DNA from: Mucilaginibacter gossypii
Lineage (GTDB): Bacteria > Bacteroidota > Bacteroidia > Sphingobacteriales > Sphingobacteriaceae
Direction of reading: 5' to 3'
NCBI RefSeq assembly: GCF_900100945.1
Contig: NZ_FNCG01000003.1
Coordinates: forward strand, 248,001-312,000
Length of the DNA: 64,000 nt
The notes below the pieces were generated by a model that saw nothing but the letters and a program-made list of their open reading frames with translations, had not been told where the DNA came from and made no database searches. A program made the position numbers and the translations under genes. This document shows positions 54,607-64,000 of this stretch, one piece after another; position 1 is the first letter of the stretch; each line of letters starts with the position of its first letter.

Positions 54607-57159
54607 ATGCAATTGAAAATTTACTTACCGAAGCCGGTCATGATGGTGATGGCATTAATTTTTTGCCTGTCATCCCTCCGGGGCACGGCTCAAAAACTAA
54701 AACTAAACAAGTTGGGTTATTTCGAAACGCCCGGCGTAAATGTCCTCGTATTCAGTAACCAGTATAACGGGATCTTTCAGGACGAAAAAACAGCAGGTGT
54801 TGAGCTGATACACCACGGCGTGCGTACAATTACAGGCGGCGCGGTACGGCTGCAAAACACACCCGAGCAATGGGACCTGGTGCCCACGCTGGTTAACCGT
54901 AAGGTTGATAGCATCAACCATCAAATTGATGTTACCATGCGTTACGCCGATTATGATTTTGATTCCAGGATCACCGTTATGCCGAAAGGCAATGGCGTTG
55001 AATTGAACTTGTTCCTTGATAAACCGGTACCGGAAAAGTTAGCAGGCAGGGCAGGTTTCAACCTGGAAATTATACCATCTGCTTACTTTGAGAAAACATT
55101 TTTGATTGATGGAAAACCGGGCGAGTTTCCGCTGTACCCGGCAGGTTTAACAAAAATGCTTCCTTCAAGCCAAAAAATCCCGCAGTTTGCCGGCCACGGC
55201 ACATTTGACGATCGTGGCCGCAACGAATTTATCGAGCCCGCGCCATTGGCTACCGGTAAAACACTGGTGATGGCGCCCGAAGATCCTGAGCGTACCATTA
55301 AAATTCAATCGTTTGATGCCGACCTTAAGTTGTTTGACGGCCGAAGCCTTGCGCAAAATGGATGGTTTATTGTGCGCAGTTTATTGCCGGCAGGAAAAAC
55401 GGGCAAAGTATTAACCTGGTATATTGAGCCAAATGCAGTACCTGGTTGGAAGCGTGCGCCCGTAATTGAGTTTTCGCAGGTAGGTTACCGCCCCGAGCAG
55501 CAAAAGACAGCAGTAATAGAACTGGATAAAAATGACACGCCATTACAAACCGCCACACTTTTTGAGGTAACTCCCGATGGGAAATACATTGAGCGGCTTA
55601 AAACAGCCGTGCAGCGCTGGGGGCAATTTACCCGTTATAATTATTTGAAATTTGATTTCAGCAGTGTGAAAAAGGCCGGGTTATATGTGATAGCCTACGG
55701 CGACCAAAAAACTAATGCCTTCCCCATCAATGCAAATGTTTATGAAAATATAGGGCATCCTACAATGGATGTTTGGTTCCCGGTTCAGATGGATCACATG
55801 ATGGTTAACGAGGCCTACCGCGTATGGCATGGCGCGCCTTTCCTTGATGATGCCTTGCAGGCGCCTCCAAACCACCAGCATTTTGATACGTACCAGATGG
55901 GGCCAACTACTGATACCAAATATAAACCGCTTGAACGGATCCCCGGGCTTAATGTTGGCGGTTGGTTTGACGCCGGCGATTTTGATGTTGAAACGCCATC
56001 GCACTGCAGCGTTGTGCTGAATTTTGTTGAAGCCTGGGAGAATTTTAAAATCGATCGCGACGAAACATATGTAGATTACCCAACCCGATATGTAGATATA
56101 CACCGCCCCGACGGAAAGCCTGATCTTTTACAGCAAATCGAACACGGTACGCTTAACCTGGTGGCACAGGTCGTGAACATTGGCCACCCGGCGCGCGGAA
56201 TCATAGTGCCTAATTTGCACCAGTATCATCACCTCGGCGACGCCGTTAACGAAACAGATAACCTGCCTTATAACGCCTCGCTCAAGCCCTACCAAACCGA
56301 CGGTAAATCAAGTGGTACCATGGATGACAGATGGGCGTTCACTACGAGGAATATAGCACTGGACTACCAGACTACCGCCGCCCTTGCCGCTGCCAGCAGG
56401 GCGTTAAAAGGGTACAATGATACACTGTCTGCTAAAAGTTTGCAAAGTGCCTTGAAACTCTGGCACGAAGATGACAGCCTCAAAATGCACATGGACTCGG
56501 CTGCCCGGGCACGTAACAGGTTCCTTGCCGGTAACGAAATGCTTGCCGCGCTCCAATTGTATATCACAACCAAAGATCAACAGTATGCAGATCATTTCAA
56601 AAAGCTGATTATGCCGATGCTTGATCGCTTTCCCGGCTTTGTTATGATAAGCGCGCTGCACGCTTACCCTTATATGGATAAAGATTACCAGGATAAAATC
56701 GCAGCCTATATGCAAAAGTACAAGGCTTCATGTGATGAGTACGATAAACAAAATCCCTATGGTGTGCCGGTTACTCCAGGTGGCTGGGGTGGTAGCGGGC
56801 AGGTGATCAATTACGCCATTACCAACTATTACGCCAATAAGTATTTCCCTAATATAATCGGTCCGGAATATGTTTACAAAGGCTTGAATTATATCTTCGG
56901 GTGCCATCCTTATTCCAATCTTTCGTTTGTATCGGCTGTCGGTGTACGTTCAAAAAAAGTAACCTACGGTAATAACCGGGCTGACTTCAGGTTTATTGCC
57001 GGTGGCGTAGTACCCGGTATCCTGCTGCTTAAACCCGATTTTCCGGAGAATAAGGAAGACTGGCCGTTTTTCTGGGGGGAGAATGAAGTTACAATAGCCG
57101 GCTGTGCGCAGTACATTGTTTTGTCAGGAGCTGCTAATCAGTTAGGTCAGCATAATTAA
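54607..57159 (+). CDS. GH9 family enzyme with large N-terminal beta domain
   Basis: An 850-residue secreted protein (signal MMVMALIFCLSSLRGTAQ). Residues about 30-285 form an unrecognised beta-rich domain. At about 288 the CelD_N-type Ig domain begins (FSQVGYRPEQQKTAVIEL), and the GH9 (alpha/alpha)6 barrel follows from about 380, with the catalytic base region GWFDAGDFDVETPSH and the acid Glu in FFWGENEVTIAGC. GH9 enzymes are mostly inverting endo-glucanases or cellodextrinases; some act on xyloglucan or mixed-linkage glucan. Its strand is opposite to the xylan operon; the shared intergenic region suggests joint control. Substrate uncertain. Confidence 0.88.
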   Translation: MQLKIYLPKPVMMVMALIFCLSSLRGTAQKLKLNKLGYFETPGVNVLVFSNQYNGIFQDEKTAGVELIHHGVRTITGGAVRLQNTPEQWDLVPTLVNRKVDSINHQIDVTMRYADYDFDSRITVMPKGNGVELNLFLDKPVPEKLAGRAGFNLEIIPSAYFEKTFLIDGKPGEFPLYPAGLTKMLPSSQKIPQFAGHGTFDDRGRNEFIEPAPLATGKTLVMAPEDPERTIKIQSFDADLKLFDGRSLAQNGWFIVRSLLPAGKTGKVLTWYIEPNAVPGWKRAPVIEFSQVGYRPEQQKTAVIELDKNDTPLQTATLFEVTPDGKYIERLKTAVQRWGQFTRYNYLKFDFSSVKKAGLYVIAYGDQKTNAFPINANVYENIGHPTMDVWFPVQMDHMMVNEAYRVWHGAPFLDDALQAPPNHQHFDTYQMGPTTDTKYKPLERIPGLNVGGWFDAGDFDVETPSHCSVVLNFVEAWENFKIDRDETYVDYPTRYVDIHRPDGKPDLLQQIEHGTLNLVAQVVNIGHPARGIIVPNLHQYHHLGDAVNETDNLPYNASLKPYQTDGKSSGTMDDRWAFTTRNIALDYQTTAALAAASRALKGYNDTLSAKSLQSALKLWHEDDSLKMHMDSAARARNRFLAGNEMLAALQLYITTKDQQYADHFKKLIMPMLDRFPGFVMISALHAYPYMDKDYQDKIAAYMQKYKASCDEYDKQNPYGVPVTPGGWGGSGQVINYAITNYYANKYFPNIIGPEYVYKGLNYIFGCHPYSNLSFVSAVGVRSKKVTYGNNRADFRFIAGGVVPGILLLKPDFPENKEDWPFFWGENEVTIAGCAQYIVLSGAANQLGQHN

Positions 57160-57301
57160 CAAGTTAAAGGAGCATTATTTCAAATTAAACAATCACTTCC
57201 CCGATTTCGAATAAAGGGATCGGGGAGGTGGATTTAACCTAAGTACAATCACCAAATGAAGTTTAAATTTTTCATAGACAAGATCATTAAGAAAAGTAAA
57301 T

Positions 57302-57685
57302 TTAAAAAAAGAGATCAGGATTGTTTTTAACAAATACCTTATACCATTTTTCAATGAATTCACTTTCTTTAGTATCTCCTTGATCCTTATGGAAACGACT
57401 TTCCCATTTCCCTAATGCATACTGTAAAAAATAAAATCCAGCATCGTTAAGATCAGAGTTTTTTAGCTCACTATTAATAGTTATATCTGACAGACCATTG
57501 TATTTAATGACGTTGGTTAATTGTTTTTTTTGCAAGAAATCAATTAGCTGAAAGAAACGCCTGTATAAGATTTCGTTCGGTATATCTGCAAAACCTGCTA
57601 AAGTGTGTCGATCTGTAACGTCTTTTAAACCTACTATCGATTCGATTAAAAAGTCTTTGTCAGTCCTTGGATATCGTTCAGCCAT
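57302..57685 (-). CDS. Hypothetical protein (127 aa)
   Basis: A small AT-rich gene starting MAERYPRTDKDFLIESIVGL and ending VKNNPDLFF. It is soluble, mostly helical and shows no motif I recognise. It lies behind a terminator (57713-57756), so it is probably an independent transcript. Composition differs from the surrounding GC-richer xylan genes and may indicate recent acquisition. Function unknown. Confidence 0.5.
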   Translation of the reverse strand: MAERYPRTDKDFLIESIVGLKDVTDRHTLAGFADIPNEILYRRFFQLIDFLQKKQLTNVIKYNGLSDITINSELKNSDLNDAGFYFLQYALGKWESRFHKDQGDTKESEFIEKWYKVFVKNNPDLFF

Positions 57686-57712
57686 CGGTTTAGTAATAAT
57701 AACGTTAATTAT

Positions 57713-57756
57713 GCAAAAAAGGTTGGTTATTTCGATATATCAAAATAACCAACCTT
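57713..57756 (-). terminator. Terminator downstream of the CE1 esterase gene
   Basis: AAGGTTGGTTATTT (57719-57732) pairs with AAATAACCAACCTT (57743-57756) as a 14-bp stem; on the minus strand the stem is followed by TTTTTT-GCAT. It ends transcription coming from the esterase at 57856-58977. Confidence 0.65.
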
Positions 57757-57785
57757 AAATACTTTATTTTTAGAGGACTGTTTAT

Positions 57786-57828
57786 ACCAAGAAGCCCTGC
57801 TGGCATTTTGCCGGCAGGGCTTCTTGGT
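57786..57828. repeat. 19-bp hairpin downstream of CE1
   Basis: ACCAAGAAGCCCTGC (57786-57800) pairs with GCAGGGCTTCTTGGT (57814-57828), and TGGC with GCCG inside it (one G-T pair), around an ATTTT loop. No T tract follows on either strand, so it may be a REP-like element or an mRNA-stabilising hairpin. Confidence 0.5.
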
Positions 57829-57855
57829 GTATGGCCATGTGAATGTAATTGGTAT

Positions 57856-59314
<1,459 letters not shown>

Positions 59315-59344
59315 TTGCCGCAAATTGGTCGATATGTACTTTTG
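59315..59344 (+). promoter_or_regulatory. Promoter of the hybrid sensor gene
   Basis: TTG at 59315-59317 and TACTTTTG at 59337-59344 (19-nt spacing) match the Bacteroidota TTG/TAnnTTTG promoter, giving an untranslated leader of about 180 nt. The -7 box overlaps GTACTTTTGTAC. Confidence 0.5.
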
Positions 59345-59532
59345 TACAATAATTACAGGTTCAATTGAACAAGTGTGTTATTTCTTTGAACAAATGTTTG
59401 CCTGTTTCATCATCATAAAATGTAGATTTGGATAATGATGTTTGTTCGAAGACATCAATCACACCAATTTTAAAACCATAGTTCATCAACAATTTTTTTC
59501 TGCGGATTACCCGCTCCGGAAAAAAAGTAACA

Positions 59533-62500
59533 ATGTTTGTTATGATGCATTCTGTACCCGATTTGTGTATTCGCAAAAAGATCAATACGGTGCTGGCAGG
59601 CACTGTGCGCGTTATACTCACCTTAGTCGTTTTGGCCAACCTCAGTTTCCTGGCAAATGCTCAAGCGCCTAACCTGAAATTTACCGCATTAACCACCAGG
59701 CAAGGGTTGATGGGTAACGCCGTAAACGCCATCGTAAAAGATAATAACGGGATGATGTGGGTAGGCACCTCCGAAAGCTTGAACAGATATGACGGAAGGA
59801 AGTTTAAAGTTTATACATTGGGTGCCAAAAGACAGGTAGAGCCAGGTTCCTACGAAATAAGCAGTATCAGTATAGACCGTGCCGGTACGCTATGGGTAGG
59901 CACTATCGGTTTTGGTTTATATTATTACGATAAGGTGGCGGATGATTTCAAAAGCTTTAGTTCGCCCTTAAAAGGACAGCGTTTAAGCCAGGGTGTTATT
60001 ACCGCCGTTTGTGCAAACGATAAAAATGAGATTTGGGTGGGAACGGTAAACGGCCTTGATGTGATCAGTCCCGATCGTAAGCATATCAGCCATTTTGAAA
60101 CCGGGACAGGCAAACCAGGGCTGATACCGGTTAAAAGCATGGGTTATATTTTTGAGGATAGTTACAGCAGGATGTGGGTTTGCACCAATTTAGGTTTGTA
60201 TTTATATGATGATACGCATAAAGGTTTTAAAGCCTTCCGTCATCAAAAAAACGATACCCGTAGTTTACCCTCGGATGTTGTAATGACAGTTTCGGAGGAT
60301 AAAGTGGGCAATTTGTGGGTAGGTACAGCTAATGGCTTAAGCCGCCTGGATAAGGATGGTGAACACTTTGTTAATTACTGCTATAATGATAAAGATGAGC
60401 AATCGTTATGTGGTGACATAGTTTACAGCATTGCCGCTGATGATAAAGACCACATCTGGGTTGGTACCGAAGGCGGTTTGAATGTTATGGATATCCACAC
60501 CGGTAAATCCATCCGTTACCGTCATGATCCGCGAGATCCGTACAGTCTTAACAGTAAATCTATCCGAAGCATTTATATCGACCCTAAAGGCATTTATTGG
60601 GTGGGTACCTATATGGGCGGCATCAATAAATACGACAAAAACCTCACATTGTTTAATTATGTGCAACCAACCGAGTTAGACCCTTATGGTTTACGCGCGC
60701 CAATCGTATCATCTTTCGCGCAAAAAAATGACAATGAACTATACGTGGGAACGGACGGCGGCGGCCTTAGTATTTTCAACAACAAAACCAACCGTTTTAC
60801 TCATATCGCAATCCAGCCTAAGGAAAAAATAAATTCGGCAGGCCTGCCTGTTTTGGCTATGTTGTTGGATCAAAAAAAACAACTTTGGATAGGAACATTC
60901 GGCCACGGGCTTTTTAAACTCAATACCGCAAACAATGGCTATACACAATTCACCAGCGGTACCGGAAAGCTAAATATCAGTCAAAATAACATTTTCTGCT
61001 TTAAGGAAGACCGCTTTGGTAATGTATGGATAGGTACTAACGGTGCAGGTATCGATATTTTTGACGCCAAGGTTGATAGCTTCCGGCGGTTTAAACCCGC
61101 TTTAGTGTCCGTAAAAGGCTATAAAATGCCATCAAATGGCTACATCAGGGCTTTTGAAGAGGATAACGACGGTAAGATGTGGATCGGGTCATATGGTACG
61201 GGTATCGCTATTTATAACCCGGCTACCAAAGTGTTCGACACACTTAATCCAATCAATACAGGTCTGCCTATAGCAGAGGTGTTGTCTTTAAAACGCGATA
61301 CTAACGGCAATATGTGGATAGGTACCAATGGCGATGGCCTTTTCTTTTATGATCATCGGTTAAAAAAAATAACCCCGTTTAAATACAATAACCAGTTACC
61401 AAACGGTGTAATTTGTAAAATTTTGCAGGATAAAACCAATAATATATGGTTCAGTACAAACCAGGGTATTGGAAGAATTGACCCGGCTGATCAGAAACTT
61501 TATGTTTATTGTAACGATAACGGGCTTCAAAACAATGTTTTTTTAAACGGGTCGGGTATTATTGCCGCAGATGGCACGCTTTACTTTGGCGGGGTAGACG
61601 GGTTCAATTATTTTAAGGGATCAGATGTAAGGCTTAATAAAAACCTGCCGCCGGTTGTGTTTACTACGCTGAGTATAGATAATAAACGTATTTCGCCCAA
61701 CCGTGATAACCCCTTGCCTGTTAATATCAGTGAGGCAAAAGAGATCACCATAAAGTATAAACAAGACATCTCCATAAACTTTGTGGCACTTAATTATACC
61801 CTTCCACAGCAAAATCGGTATTCGTACATTTTAGAGGGATTTAGCAATACCTGGAAAAATGCAGGAACATCCACAACGGCCAGTTATACCAACCTTGATC
61901 CGGGAGAATACACATTCAGGGTACGGGCATCCAATAATGATGGAAAATGGAATGATACCGGTACATCCTTGAAAATTATAGTGAAGCCGCCTTTTTGGAG
62001 GACTGTATATGCTTATGTGCTTTATGTTTTGCTGGCCTTTGGCGTGTTGTTGCTCATCCGCAGGCAGGGGGTTAAAAAGCTTAAAAAGAAATTGCACGAT
62101 GAGCAGGAACGTAAAGCAGCTGAAGCCCGTCATGAGCTGGATGAGATGAAAATTAAGTTTTTAACCAACCTGAGCCATGAATTCCGGACACCGATATCTT
62201 TGATAATGGCGCCTGTTGATAAGCTTTTGGAGCAGCCTAACAGCGGGCCTGTTACCGAACAATTAGGCGTTATTAAAAGAAACTCGCGCAGGTTGCTTAA
62301 CCTGGTTAACCAACTGCTCGATTTTAGGAAACTTGAAGAGAATGAGCTTAAGTTGAATTTGGTTGAAGGGGAATTTATTTCTTTTGTTCGCGAAGTAGTG
62401 GATTCGTTTTATGACCTGGCCAATAGAAAAAAAATTGTTACAGTATTTAAAACTGCCGGTGAAAGGTTATTTGTAAAATTTGATCATGATAAGGTGGAGC

Positions 62501-63726
62501 GAATATTATTTAACCTGCTATCCAACGCATTTAAATTTACGATGCCTGGCGGGCAAATTACTGTTGAAGTTACCGCCCCTGTTATATCGGAAGACGGCAA
62601 TTCATACCGCTTGGGTATTTCGGTTGCGGATACAGGTACCGGTATAGCAGCCGAGCAGGTTAGGCATGTTTTTGACAGGTTTTATCAGGCAGATGCCCAG
62701 CCTGCCATACTTAACCAGGGAAGCGGGATAGGCTTATCGATAACACGCGAGCTTGTGCAGTTGCATGGCGGCGAGATTGGTGTGAAAAGTGAATTAGGCA
62801 AAGGCTCAATTTTCTCCTTATCAATTTCGTTGCCTGTAATTAATCTTTCAGAGACAGCAATGCATGGGCAAAATACGCCCGAGGCTGCCCCAATCGTTAT
62901 CGACGATGACAAGAACAGTAAACCGAAGACGGCGATTGCCACTGGTGTTAACCAGCTGCATGTCCTGGTTATTGAAGATAATGATGAAATGAGGCAATAC
63001 TTGTCCGAAAGCCTGGCTGCAACTTACAAAGTTTCGGAGGCAGCTAATGGCCGTGAAGGGTGGCATAAAGCACTTGCCGTACATCCCGACCTCATAGTTA
63101 GTGATATCAGCATGCCTTATATGGATGGGATCCAGCTAAGTTGTAAACTTAGGGCTGATAAAAGGACCAGCCATATCCCAATTATATTATTAACGGCGAT
63201 GACCAGCCAGAAGGAGCAACTCGCAGGGCTGGAGTTGGGCGTGAACGATTACCTGACCAAACCTTTCAACTTCGATATCCTGAATATCAAAATTAAAAAC
63301 CTGCTTCATCTAAATAAGTCGCTTAAAGAAACCTATCAGAAGAAGATAAAAGTTATCCCGGCAGACATGGATATCGAATCCTCGTCAGAACGGTTCATTA
63401 AAGATGTGGTGATGTATATTGAGAAAAACATCAACAACCCTAAGTTTTCCGTCGAGGAGATCAGCCATCATTTTAGTATGAGCAGGGGATCATTTTATAG
63501 TAAGATCACCGAACTAACCGGTGAGCCGCCTGTAGAATTTATCCGCTCCATAAAACTGGACAAAGCAGCTATATTGCTCGAAAAAACCGATTTGACCATT
63601 GCAGAGATAGCATACTCCATCGGTTTTTCGACGCCTCATTATTTTACCAAATCATTCAAGGCAAAATATAATGTTCTGCCTTCCGGGTACCGGGTGAAAA
63701 AAATAGATGTCAAAAGTGTGGCTTAA
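59533..63726 (+). CDS. Hybrid two-component system sensor/regulator (HTCS)
   Basis: One-polypeptide sensor kinase and DNA-binding regulator of 1397 residues. A signal/anchor segment (about 22-45) precedes about 14 WxG-type two-blade propeller repeats (MWVGT, LWVGT, IWVGT recur), a Y_Y_Y domain (about 735-810) and a membrane helix (about 820-840). Then follow HisKA with H882 (NLSHEFRTPI), HATPase_c (N-box NLLSNAFKF, DTGTGIA), a receiver domain with D1191 (VSDISMPYMDG), and an AraC-type HTH (SVEEISHHFSMSRGSFYSKI, IAEIAYSIGFSTPHYFTKSFK). HTCS proteins sense oligosaccharides in the periplasm and activate the nearby glycanase genes; here xylan fragments are the likely signal. The start is uncertain within ATGs at 59533 and 59542-59545. 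Confidence 0.95.
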   Translation: MFVMMHSVPDLCIRKKINTVLAGTVRVILTLVVLANLSFLANAQAPNLKFTALTTRQGLMGNAVNAIVKDNNGMMWVGTSESLNRYDGRKFKVYTLGAKRQVEPGSYEISSISIDRAGTLWVGTIGFGLYYYDKVADDFKSFSSPLKGQRLSQGVITAVCANDKNEIWVGTVNGLDVISPDRKHISHFETGTGKPGLIPVKSMGYIFEDSYSRMWVCTNLGLYLYDDTHKGFKAFRHQKNDTRSLPSDVVMTVSEDKVGNLWVGTANGLSRLDKDGEHFVNYCYNDKDEQSLCGDIVYSIAADDKDHIWVGTEGGLNVMDIHTGKSIRYRHDPRDPYSLNSKSIRSIYIDPKGIYWVGTYMGGINKYDKNLTLFNYVQPTELDPYGLRAPIVSSFAQKNDNELYVGTDGGGLSIFNNKTNRFTHIAIQPKEKINSAGLPVLAMLLDQKKQLWIGTFGHGLFKLNTANNGYTQFTSGTGKLNISQNNIFCFKEDRFGNVWIGTNGAGIDIFDAKVDSFRRFKPALVSVKGYKMPSNGYIRAFEEDNDGKMWIGSYGTGIAIYNPATKVFDTLNPINTGLPIAEVLSLKRDTNGNMWIGTNGDGLFFYDHRLKKITPFKYNNQLPNGVICKILQDKTNNIWFSTNQGIGRIDPADQKLYVYCNDNGLQNNVFLNGSGIIAADGTLYFGGVDGFNYFKGSDVRLNKNLPPVVFTTLSIDNKRISPNRDNPLPVNISEAKEITIKYKQDISINFVALNYTLPQQNRYSYILEGFSNTWKNAGTSTTASYTNLDPGEYTFRVRASNNDGKWNDTGTSLKIIVKPPFWRTVYAYVLYVLLAFGVLLLIRRQGVKKLKKKLHDEQERKAAEARHELDEMKIKFLTNLSHEFRTPISLIMAPVDKLLEQPNSGPVTEQLGVIKRNSRRLLNLVNQLLDFRKLEENELKLNLVEGEFISFVREVVDSFYDLANRKKIVTVFKTAGERLFVKFDHDKVERILFNLLSNAFKFTMPGGQITVEVTAPVISEDGNSYRLGISVADTGTGIAAEQVRHVFDRFYQADAQPAILNQGSGIGLSITRELVQLHGGEIGVKSELGKGSIFSLSISLPVINLSETAMHGQNTPEAAPIVIDDDKNSKPKTAIATGVNQLHVLVIEDNDEMRQYLSESLAATYKVSEAANGREGWHKALAVHPDLIVSDISMPYMDGIQLSCKLRADKRTSHIPIILLTAMTSQKEQLAGLELGVNDYLTKPFNFDILNIKIKNLLHLNKSLKETYQKKIKVIPADMDIESSSERFIKDVVMYIEKNINNPKFSVEEISHHFSMSRGSFYSKITELTGEPPVEFIRSIKLDKAAILLEKTDLTIAEIAYSIGFSTPHYFTKSFKAKYNVLPSGYRVKKIDVKSVA

Positions 63727-63763
63727 GTAAGCTTTCATTTTATCGGATAGAAAAATATCGATA

Positions 63764-64000
63764 TTACCTGCCGGTATTCCCTGTTGTTTGAATAGGTAAA
63801 GGATTGGTAGTGGCCGGTGCCTTGTAACCCAACAGATTGAGCATTTGTAATCCGTATCGTGTGCCTAAAATTCGATAGCCATCAGCAGTGAAGTGCAGCT
63901 TATCTGATGCAGCCGGGCAGCCAATTGAATTGATCACATATGCGTTGGGGATAACTTCAGGAAGCTTATCAATTATGTGATTCATAGCAGCGCACTTGCC
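63764..64000 (-). CDS. SASA/CE6-type carbohydrate esterase, 5' partial
   Basis: The C-terminal 78 residues of a gene running off the right edge. GKCAAMNHIIDKLPEVIPNAYVI and SDKLHFTADGYRILG match the end of sialate-O-acetylesterase/CE6 acetylxylan esterase (SASA) domains, including the catalytic DxxH pair (DKLHF). It would deacetylate xylan. The methionine visible near 63985 is internal, since the frame remains open upstream to the window end. Confidence 0.75.
   Translation of the reverse strand, partial: GKCAAMNHIIDKLPEVIPNAYVINSIGCPAASDKLHFTADGYRILGTRYGLQMLNLLGYKAPATTNPLPIQTTGNTGR

Noticed and set aside
59361..59639. Minus-strand 92-codon frame opposite the start of the hybrid sensor
   Set aside because: It overlaps the sensor's signal region and has no recognisable features; treated as antisense shadow.

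Overview
The window comes from a Bacteroidota genome, most likely the family Sphingobacteriaceae (a Mucilaginibacter- or Pedobacter-like soil or plant-associated saprophyte). This rests on SusC/SusD pairs, a hybrid two-component regulator, many secreted glycoside hydrolases, TAnnTTTG-type -7 promoter elements, a Bacteroidota-style imuA-imuB-dnaE2 cassette and a TPP-riboswitch-led thiamin operon. The genus is inferred from gene character, not measured.

Layout. 1-4.4 kb: a TolC/HlyD/MFS tripartite efflux operon (TolC cut by the window edge) with a small lipoprotein. 4.4-7.3 kb: a decay zone holding a broken histidine kinase, an intact AraC regulator, a frameshifted DUF1569-type gene, and an alkB 5' fragment fused by deletion to an SDR 3' fragment. 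7.4-12.8 kb: the translesion mutasome imuA-imuB-dnaE2 behind an inverted-repeat operator. 13.5-15.9 kb: a MacB/FtsX-type permease, then the 3' remnant of an outer-membrane barrel gene. 16.3-27.2 kb: a polysaccharide utilisation locus (SusC, SusD, GH30, GH2) with a divergent AraC regulator. 27.3-35.3 kb: yjdM and the thiamin operon thiS-thiC-tenI-thiE-thiG-thiH-thiF-thiD, controlled by a TPP aptamer, an attenuator and possibly a promoter palindrome. 35.6-40.4 kb: a DedA-rhodanese fusion, palindromic repeats, a TonB-dependent barrel receptor and two cold-shock-domain genes.

40.8-44.7 kb is an AT-rich defence island. An AAA15-type ATPase (AbiLi/RloA-like) diverges from a CBASS operon with three products: a DncV/cGAS-like CD-NTase, an E2-like conjugating protein and a TIR-STING effector. 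A perfect 11-bp inverted repeat lies between the divergent promoters. The CD-NTase reading frame is broken by one extra A near 43,006. Its C-terminal segment, ending in Gly-Gly, continues in the next frame and overlaps the E2 start. Combining an E2-type (type II-short-like) CBASS with a TIR-STING effector is the most notable feature of the window. An HTH/terminase-small-subunit-like gene with its own palindrome follows.

45.9-64.0 kb: a xylan-degradation region. A minus-strand operon encodes a tandem CE1 esterase, GH43-CBM6, GH10 xylanase, GH43 and GH51 arabinofuranosidase. Separate genes encode a GH9 enzyme, a CE1 esterase and a hybrid two-component sensor/regulator. A SASA/CE6-type esterase runs off the window end. 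Together they would deacylate and debranch arabinoxylan, cut its backbone and sense the oligosaccharides released. No SusC/SusD for this second system lies inside the window. No tRNA, rRNA, CRISPR array or intact insertion sequence was seen.
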